In this document: in pieces, positions 1 through 6,201 of the stretch
How the letters are laid out: each line of letters starts with the position of its first letter
How positions within the stretch are numbered: position 1 is the stretch's first letter
Source: Actinomortierella ambigua
Taxonomy: Eukaryota > Mortierellomycota > Mortierellomycetes > Mortierellales > Mortierellaceae
Assembly (NCBI GenBank): GCA_016098155.1
Contig: JAAAJB010000017.1
Span: 1-20,000 of the forward strand
Reading direction: 5' to 3'
Length of the DNA: 20,000 nucleotides
Translations under genes and position numbers: made by a program
The notes under the pieces: generated by a model
What the model saw: only the letters and a program-made list of their open reading frames with translations
What the model was told of the DNA's origin: nothing
Databases searched by the model: none

Positions 1-55
<55 letters not shown>

Positions 56-65
56 CAAGAGAGAA
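1..65. repeat. (GA)n microsatellite at left edge
   Basis: A perfect GA tract covers bases 1-44 and continues as an imperfect one to about 65. On the minus strand it reads CT and lies inside the first intron of the CRIB gene, whose donor is at 174. It could supply a very long pyrimidine tract for an acceptor beyond the edge. Its true length is unknown because it is cut by the window. Confidence 0.95.
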
Positions 66-174
66 TGTGAGCTGCTTGTCAGCAAATCCAAATCCAAAAG
101 AAAGACAGACAGAAAAGAAAGACAACAAGCAACCCAAATCCGACGAATGAGAAGCATTCCGACAGACGACATAC

Positions 175-664
175 CATCATTGCTCTGAGGAGGAACTTGA
201 GCAGGGGCTGGGACGAGATGTGGGCTGATGCAGGTGGTGTCGAGAGGATCGTCGGTGGGGACCTCGTTCTGCCAGACGTCGGGAATGCCCATGAAACGAC
301 GTCGCTCGTGGTTGTACTCGACATGGATGCCATGCTCGACATCGGTGGGTTTTCCGATGCTGACAATCTTTTTGTTCTGGGGCTTGCGCATAGGAGACCA
401 GTTGGACAGGCTGGAGGAGGAGTGGTTGGCGTGGAGGTAGGGAGGGCGGTGGGCGGGAGCGCTGCTGGCGAAGGAGGTAGTGGATGTGTTGCGGTTGATG
501 GTGAGCGACGATTTGGCGCGCTTGCCCTGGGATTGATATTGGCCAAGCGTCGACCCATTGGGCGACGACGGGTGTGCGGGTAGGTACCAATCTTCGGGCT
601 TGCCGCTGCCACCGCTGCCGCCGTACATGTTTGGCTTTCCCTCGTGCGACGGCTTGTTGCCCAT
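175..664 (-). CDS. CRIB-domain protein, first coding exon; probable PAK/Ste20-family kinase (5' partial)
   Basis: This exon gives 163 residues in a minus frame that stays open past the left edge. The start at 664 has an ACC-ATG-G context and an in-frame TAG upstream with no ATG between. The protein begins MGNKPS, which fits N-myristoylation (Gly2, Ser6). Residues 20-100 are Ser/Pro/Asn-rich and look disordered. Residues 103-131 form a p21-Rho-binding (CRIB) motif: IGKP, then H111-x-x-H114-V, then FMGIPDVW. CRIB motifs bind GTP-loaded Cdc42/Rac and release autoinhibition in p21-activated kinases. After residue 163 a GTATGT donor (174-169) ends the exon in phase 1, and a CT-rich intron leaves the window. 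The kinase domain is therefore not visible and the PAK assignment is inferred. Another CRIB effector is possible. The gene is divergent from the RPP40-like gene. Confidence 0.8.
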
Positions 665-673
665 GGTGGTGGA

Positions 674-676
674 TGC

Positions 677-711
<35 letters not shown>
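674..711. repeat. (CTG)n / (CAG)n tract, slightly interrupted
   Basis: About twelve triplets with TTG interruptions lie just upstream of the CRIB gene start. On that gene's strand it reads CAG/CAA/GCA and ends ten bases before the ATG. It sits in the probable 5' leader rather than the protein, because an in-frame stop separates it from any upstream start. Confidence 0.9.
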
Positions 712-712
<1 letters not shown>

Positions 713-1314
713 ATTTGTTTGTCGCTATGGTGGTGGGTTGTGGTACGTTAAGCTTGATGTTTCAATGATGGCACGCACCGATGCAATGGAGATGCAGGAA
801 AGAGAGGAAGAGAGAGAAAGAGAGAAAAAAGATGGTAGACAGAGACAGAGAGAAAGACGGAGGACGACAAGTAAGGGGGGAGAGGGAGGAAGGAGAGGAA
901 AAGGATGGAGGGATGGATGATGGATGAAAGAGAGAGAGGAGGAAGGAGGACGAGGGGGGAGGGGTCAATGGGTTGATGGAGAGAAGGGTGAAGAAAAAAA
1001 AAAAAGAGGGAGAGACAAAGAAAGAACCAGACAAGAGAGAGAGAGAAGAGCAAGTGCGTGTGATAGAGAGAGAGAGAGCATGTATACACACAACACAACA
1101 CAAACAACACTCTTCTCTCTTTTACATCACAAACATGCACTCGCTCACATCCTTTTGCACTCTCCCTCCCTCCCACAAACAGCACGCGCACTCTCTCTCT
1201 CTCTCTTGTGTTGTCCTGCCTGGCTCTCACTCTCACAAGACACAGACAGCAGTCCAGCCGGGCTGGCTGATTGAACACAACAAGATGAGAGTGAGAAGAG
1301 TAGCATGAAAAGAC

Positions 1315-1350
1315 TGTTGTTGTTGTTGTTACTTGTTGTTGTTGTTGCTG
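1315..1350. repeat. (TTG)n microsatellite
   Basis: Two blocks of TTG triplets are separated by TTAC. The tract is noncoding and lies between the two divergent genes. Confidence 0.9.
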
Positions 1351-1450
1351 ATATGGTTGTATAAAAAAAACCTTCTTTGCCTCCCAGGGCTGAAGGTGGA
1401 CATCCGCACCACCGCGGAACTGCAATGCGAGAACAAGGCAGCAGAAGCAG

Positions 1451-1480
1451 GTCGGGTCAGGTCAGGTCAGGTCATGTCAG
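1451..1480. repeat. GGTCA pentamer array
   Basis: About six tandem pentamers (GTCGG, GTCAG x4, GTCAT-type) sit in the divergent promoter region, roughly 430 bases upstream of the RPP40-like start. This is either a short satellite or a cluster of factor sites. No protein is identified. Confidence 0.8.
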
Positions 1481-1613
1481 GGAAAGAAAAAGAAAAAATC
1501 TCGCGGAAGGGAAGCAGCAGGAAGAAGAAGAATAAGAAATAAAATAAGGGTCCATTCATCAACCATCCAACGGCTGGGATCACCTACGCCTATATCTCCT
1601 ATCACTATCCCCA

Positions 1614-1640
<27 letters not shown>
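1614..1640. repeat. (CT)n microsatellite
   Basis: A CT run followed by a short CA run lies in the pyrimidine-rich upstream region of the RPP40-like gene, on that gene's coding strand. Confidence 0.9.
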
Positions 1641-1644
<4 letters not shown>

Positions 1645-1913
1645 CACACACTTTCTCTCTCTGTCTCCCTTCTCTCTCGATTCCCTCTTCGCCAATTTCT
1701 TCTATCTCTCCGAATTCATAGTTTGAGGGTGCCATGAGGGAGAAAAAGGGCGCACGGCCAGAAAAAAAAAAACAGTGGGTGCCTTGACGGGACAAGAATA
1801 AGGGTGGACCAATCACCGCTGATCAGCCCTTCGTCACTTTTATATTTTTCGGGATGCACAGTGCAGATTTGTCTGTTGGACACAAAAACAAGAAAAATAG
1901 AAAAAATAGAAAT

Positions 1914-3549
1914 ATGAATGCGATCCCCACCCCACAGCCCTTCCATTCATCCCATTCATTTCCAATGTCGTCGTTCCTACCGCGGTCAGAGGGCCCTCGC
2001 CCAAAACTATTCATGTCCCACTACTCGTTCGACTCTCACAAGCAACCCCACACGCGCCTGATCGATACCCACCCCTTCAACCACACCTTGCAAGTCTTCC
2101 TGCCCACCCACTGCTCCCCAGCCATCCACTCCACCCTCGTCTCGCGACTCTTGAAAAACACCTTTTACTACCACGCCAAGGTCCCGCTCTCGCTGCTTTT
2201 GACTCCAGAGTTTATGCAGCATGCTCGCAATGGCATGATCGCTCTCAGCGTCGACGGAGGCATCGACACCCACAACATCGTCTGTCTGGACGGCAACGGT
2301 TCTCTAGTCCTCGCACTCACCAAGGATACCTATGAGCAGCTTGGCCTAGACGGAGTACCTTCAAAGTTTTCTGCAAAGCGGCAAAGATATGGTAACGTTG
2401 GGTACTTTCCCCACACACACACACACACACACACACATACGATTCTTCATTCGTCACGAGCTAAAGTCTCATTTCCTGTTCTCCCTTTTCCATACTAGTT
2501 GTAAAGATTGATCTACGAGCACCGGCCATGGTACCCAAGAAGCCCGGCTTTGAACGCGTTAAATGGTGCTTTGAAAACACACTGGTCGACAAGTTTTCAA
2601 TGCTCTTTGCATCCGTCGACGCAGAAGGTACTTTCAAGCAACATCATTTCCCCCTTCCAGTGCATCGCTCTATATGTTCGCACCAAAACACCTCGGGGGG
2701 GGGGGGAGTCTGATGATCTAATGCGACAAACTCATACATCCATTATTACTGTTATTGATCAATATTATTGTTGTATCTTACTATTTTCATCTAGGCAACT
2801 CGCTACCCATCGAATTCCCATCAGAGATCAGCGCGCGGAAACTGACATACGACGTCGATGTGACGACATTACACGACATTGTGATCCCGGACACGACACG
2901 GATCCGCACCATCCGCCACAGCAACAACAGCAACAATAACAACAACAGCAACGTTCTCCAGTGGCGGTCAAACGTCTCGCAACTACACGAATGGATTGGC
3001 ATGGTGGCCGTCGGCTCACCTCGGGTCCTTCTTCACGACCGGATCGACCCTTACCTTTGTGTCTACAATCCACCGGCGCAAAAGAAACAGACGAATGCAC
3101 CACCTTCACAACCCAGTTCATCCACAGGCAGCCTTCTCCGTATTTCAGGGTTCTTACCCGCACAAGCTATCCAGGTCATCTTCCAGTCATTAAGGTAAGG
3201 GGGAAATGCGAATCACTCCAGTCAGTCAACTCTTTTTTTTTTCGCGAGGGAATAAGACCCAGTCTGAAACCCTTACCCTGCTCCCACCTTCTTTTCCTTC
3301 TTTTCTTTCCATAGAAATGTTTTGGATGACTCTGCCTCCAACGTCCAGTGGGCTCATTGTTGTGTATGGGGGTTTGAAGACTCTCCGATTTCGTGGCGGG
3401 ACAAGGAACACCAGTTCTTGTTGAGCGGCGAAAACATGTATGGCTTCTTCCTGTGGTCCCGTCATTTGGTGCTGTCTAAGAAGGAGAACCAAGACCGAGG
3501 CGTCTATGTCATGCTCGAAACCGTTGCAGCATTAGACGAGCACCAATGA
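1914..3549 (+). CDS. RPP40: RNase P/MRP protein subunit Rpp40-like, four exons
   Basis: Rpp40 is a protein subunit of nuclear RNase P and RNase MRP, which process tRNA 5' ends and rRNA precursors. Exons are 1914-2391, 2499-2627, 2795-3194 and 3315-3549. Introns of 107, 167 and 120 bp are all GT-AG. The product is 413 residues, against about 363 for human Rpp40. From memory of the human protein, the matches are exon 1 LVLALTKDTYEQLGLDG (from 2304), the exon 1/2 junction RYVVKIDL, exon 2 GFERVKWCFEN, exon 3 QLHEWIGMVAVGS, and exon 4 GFEDSPISWRDKEHQF (3370-3417). Exon 3 holds an Asn-rich insert from AAC/CAG triplets (about 2920-2955). I chose the start at 1914 because it has A at -3. The ATG at 1965 (396 residues) is a real alternative, and an in-frame ATG at 1854 looks leader-like. 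The identity is firm; the start is not. Confidence 0.9.
2412..2438. repeat. (CA)n microsatellite in RPP40 intron 1
   Basis: About thirteen CA units lie roughly 20 bases downstream of the GTAACG donor. The tract occupies a quarter of a 107 bp intron and is likely to vary in length. Confidence 0.95.
2695..2706 (+). repeat. G12 homopolymer in RPP40 intron 2
   Basis: Twelve consecutive G lie in the sense strand of the second RPP40 intron. The run could form G-rich secondary structure, and its length call is prone to sequencing error. Confidence 0.9.
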
Positions 3550-3852
3550 GACCATAAAAACAATCATCTCGGAGAATCCCCCCCCCCCTTTTTTTTATTG
3601 CGCGCGCGCGCTTTTTATACGTATGCGATTGTCCATTCGGACTAGGGAAAAAATATCACCATCAGTCTTATTCAGGGGCAAAGTGCAGCGTGATGAAAGA
3701 GCTATGTGTTCAGAGCAACATGGCAATCATGTTCTGCATCGGAAAAAAGAAAGTGGGGGAAGCGAGAGAGAAACGACATCTCATCAAACACACAGCACAC
3801 AGAAGACATCCCTCTCCCTTCTCTTCAGAATGATTGGTCGCACCGACCATCC
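3550..3852. other. Convergent 3' flank of RPP40-like gene and small minus-strand gene
   Basis: These 303 bases lie between two convergent stop codons. They begin with a run of C11, T8 and a 12-base alternating GC tract (3578-3611). The rest is of normal complexity with no clear gene. Both 3' ends presumably fall here, but I see no AATAAA on the plus strand. Confidence 0.6.
3578..3611. repeat. C11-T8 run followed by (GC)6
   Basis: Eleven C, eight T, ATT, then a perfect 12-base GC alternation (3600-3611), starting 29 bases after the RPP40 stop. Alternating GC is the classic Z-DNA-prone sequence. Confidence 0.9.
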
Positions 3853-4490
3853 CTAGGCAAGGGGATAAGGCGGGTCTTTTTGACCGGCATGCGGCAATGC
3901 TACCACCACCCCCTGGGCTCCAGCTCCCTCCTCGGTTTCTCCGGGCACCTGTGGCAGCCGATGCTGCTCGAGTAGAATCATGTCTTGCATTTGGCGCTCC
4001 AGCTCCTGGACTTGATCATTCTGTCGTTGCAGAGACGAGACCAACAGCTGCTGCATGTCCGGCAATTTTGGCTCTAGATGAGGTGGTGGTGGCCGTGAGT
4101 GCTGTTGTTGTTGCAACTGTAGTTGCTGTTGCATCAGCTCCTCAGTTGTTTAAACCGAGCTTGATTCCGATAGATGGAGCCGCGCATCTTCAGCCCGCAT
4201 GCCAAACCCTGTCGATATCCCTACGGAGATTTGATATTACGATAGGGTTACGGCGTAAGAACTATCGAGCTGAACAACGTATTCCTTTACACGAGTTTGC
4301 TCTTCCGTATGACCGATATAAAAAAAAAATCGTTTAGTCAATCTTGTTGTGCCATTACCTTCCGCCACCCCGTAGACTGTTGACGATATTTGCGATTGAG
4401 CAAACTGGTAATCTTTTGTCCATCATCATGGATGGAAGTGTTGGAACTGGCAGCTACGGCAGAGGAGGGGCGCAAACTGAAAGGATTCAT
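3853..4490 (-). CDS. Putative small coiled-coil protein, exon structure unresolved
   Basis: I do not recognise this gene. The favoured model has three exons, 4490-4359, 4299-4252 and 4140-3853, all joined in phase 0, giving 155 residues. Exon 1 begins MNPFSLRPSS and ends WRK before a GTAATG donor. Exon 2 encodes QTRVKEYVVQLDSSYA. Exon 3 is Gln-rich, then has a heptad-like helix (QNDQVQELERQMQDMI), and ends in a Gly/Pro tail. The acceptors (GAAGAG and ACTGAG) are weak with poor pyrimidine tracts. Between 4251 and 4141 the exon 2 and 3 frame has two TAA stops, so without splicing the gene would be broken. Another frame (4221-4140) is also open directly after a TAG acceptor but reaches TGA. The alternatives are a different intron set, a sequence error, a pseudogene, or a plus-strand 167-codon ORF over the same bases. 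Confidence 0.35.
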
Positions 4491-4616
4491 GGGTGCGGGG
4501 GTTTGGGTAGCCAGCCGCTCACTTTGAAATGAATGGATTGGAGAAAGAACCGAGTGTGGAGTAGTGTGTGTGGGGGGTAGAAAGAAGTGAAAATACAGCC
4601 TTACCAAGTGATTCTA

Positions 4617-4620
<4 letters not shown>

Positions 4621-4653
<33 letters not shown>
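4621..4653. repeat. (CT)n microsatellite
   Basis: About sixteen CT units lie 130 bases upstream of the putative coiled-coil gene start. On that gene's strand the tract reads GA, the opposite of the usual orientation in this window. Confidence 0.95.
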
Positions 4654-4658
<5 letters not shown>

Positions 4659-5457
4659 GTCATGATGGCATCAACCACGGGATCTATTCCTTGGCTCACA
4701 ATCAGTCTATTTCATGGGCTTTCTGGGCTCCCGATGGGCAGACATGGGTATCGTTCATTTTTCGAAAGCTACGTGTGGGGTAGCTTGAGCACTGTCCCGA
4801 ATTCATTTGAACAGCGTTAGAATGAAGAATTTCACCTAGTTGTAGGAAAGACTTTATATTGTGGGCGCAGATATTCAACACCTCTGCAATACTCCTTGCC
4901 CGCCTTCCACTCAAAAAGGGCCTTCACAACAGCTGCAGCTTTTTACTTGAGACTTTCCCCCTCACTAACTGTTTTTAATTTGCTGCTACACTCGATACGC
5001 CCTTGGTTCATATACTTCACACCAAAGACAAATAATTAGGTCCGCCTCTGACAGTTACATCCCTCGGAACTGAAGAGAGTCAGAATCCAACGTTATGGCC
5101 GATACGTGCCAGTTGTATGGACACGCCAGCAAGGCTCTCAAGGGAACGTGCCACGGCGTGAAAGTGGCTCATGCCCAACGACCCGCTCCGTTCGTTTGTT
5201 GATCCCCTGGCGATCTCTTGGGCGATCTAAGTAACATCAAGTGCAGCACCCTAATCGCGTGTGTTTGTACTGCACGTCTACGACCATATTCACCGTCTAA
5301 CCAATTCAGGTGGTTGTCCCAGATTCTCGGATTTAGCTCAAAATAAAGAACTCTCTCTCACCGACCAACTGCCCCCAGAATTGTGACAGAGAAGCCCCAC
5401 TGCGGTTCATCATTTTCTTGATTCGAAAAAAAAGGTCCTTTAATGGAGCAAGCAGTT

Positions 5458-5460
<3 letters not shown>

Positions 5461-5500
<40 letters not shown>

Positions 5501-5509
5501 TTTAAACTA
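5461..5509. repeat. (GA)n microsatellite abutting a 12-base palindrome
   Basis: An AG run covers 5461-5497 and is followed directly by the perfect palindrome TAGTTTAAACTA at 5498-5509. It is noncoding. Confidence 0.9.
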
Positions 5510-6201
5510 ACGGGAAGAAACGAGAGCATGCTTCAACAAGGTGGAGAGGTGACATGAGAGGGTTTCTTGGAACAATGATCAACTTTACAACATGTGCAAC
5601 CAGATTGTATCTTGAGCGACAACAACAGCAACAACGAAAGAAAAAAAGAAAGAAAAATAAACACGACAAAAGATGACATATACACAGGGAAAGAACGGCC
5701 TGAAGAAGAGGAAGGGAATAATTCTGGGAGAGAAAAAAAAAATAGAAGAAAAGGAAATGCAGTGGCGCAAAATTACAAGAAGGTAGGCTGAGCAGTCATT
5801 AAGAGGACAAACTTGACTGTGGATTACATGCCATTGGCGATATGTAGATAAGACGTTCCAGAACAGACGCCACCCAGCATAAGATTTGACAACTACGACG
5901 GAGGCTTCGTCATTGATTCTCTTGTCCTTGATGCCAATCCATGCCCATGCAAAAAAAAGTCTCACTCCCCGCAAAATACGCGCCTGCAAAGAGCGACTCC
6001 TGACGAGACAAAGTCGCCAATATCCTTTGCCATGCTCTCCTTTAGAGTCTATTATTGAAAGCAGAAAAAAAAAGTCCGTGATGAGAAAGCTTGGGAATAC
6101 AAAAGCAGAAATAAGCCCTGCCACCTACTATCGCGATCCGTGTGGGTGATCCTATCATGTGCTTACTCGCTATTTTTTTTGTAAAGAAAACAAATAGTTA
6201 A

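Larger units (their letters stand above)
665..1913. promoter_or_regulatory. Divergent intergenic region between CRIB gene and RPP40-like gene
   Basis: No credible gene is visible. On the plus strand about 770-1080 is strongly purine-rich (GA runs) and about 1090-1715 is pyrimidine-rich, so both divergent genes have CT-rich coding-strand upstream sequence. The region also holds a CAG/CTG-type repeat, TTG repeats, a GGTCA pentamer array and a CT tract. The ORFs here encode only Ser/Leu/Arg/Glu low complexity and follow the repeats. The two promoters presumably lie here, but I could not place a TATA box or start site. Confidence 0.6.
4608..6201. other. 1.6 kb gene-free region between small coiled-coil gene and PP2A B gene
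   Basis: This lies upstream of the minus-strand coiled-coil gene and downstream of the PP2A B gene. It contains a CT tract (4621-4653), a segment of ordinary complexity (about 4680-5450), a GA tract with an adjoining palindrome (5461-5509) and a purine-rich stretch (5630-5760). No ORF here looks convincing. A 35-codon ORF at 5095-5202 has balanced composition but no further support. A GTAAGG donor-like site on the minus strand near 4602 could mark a leader intron of the coiled-coil gene. Confidence 0.5.

Noticed and set aside
748..1425. 225-codon minus-strand ORF, Ser/Leu-rich
   Set aside because: It is a product of CT repeats in the divergent promoter region. The real CRIB frame starts at 664.
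4148..4156. TTTAAAC heptamer on the minus strand, resembling a -1 frameshift slippery site
   Set aside because: It is not in the X-XXY-YYZ register relative to the candidate upstream frame that would reach the coil frame, and no downstream structure is evident. An intron or sequence error explains the frame change better.
3834..4337. 167-codon plus-strand ORF
   Set aside because: Its Ala/Val-rich part is the complement of the Gln-rich coil codons on the minus strand. The minus frame has heptads and an upstream exon. It is kept only as an alternative, since RNA evidence could reverse the choice.
5585..6124. 179-codon minus-strand ORF, Phe/Ser-rich and hydrophobic
   Set aside because: Composition follows T-runs and CT-rich DNA downstream of the PP2A B stop. 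There is no recognisable domain, and it more likely overlaps 3' flank.
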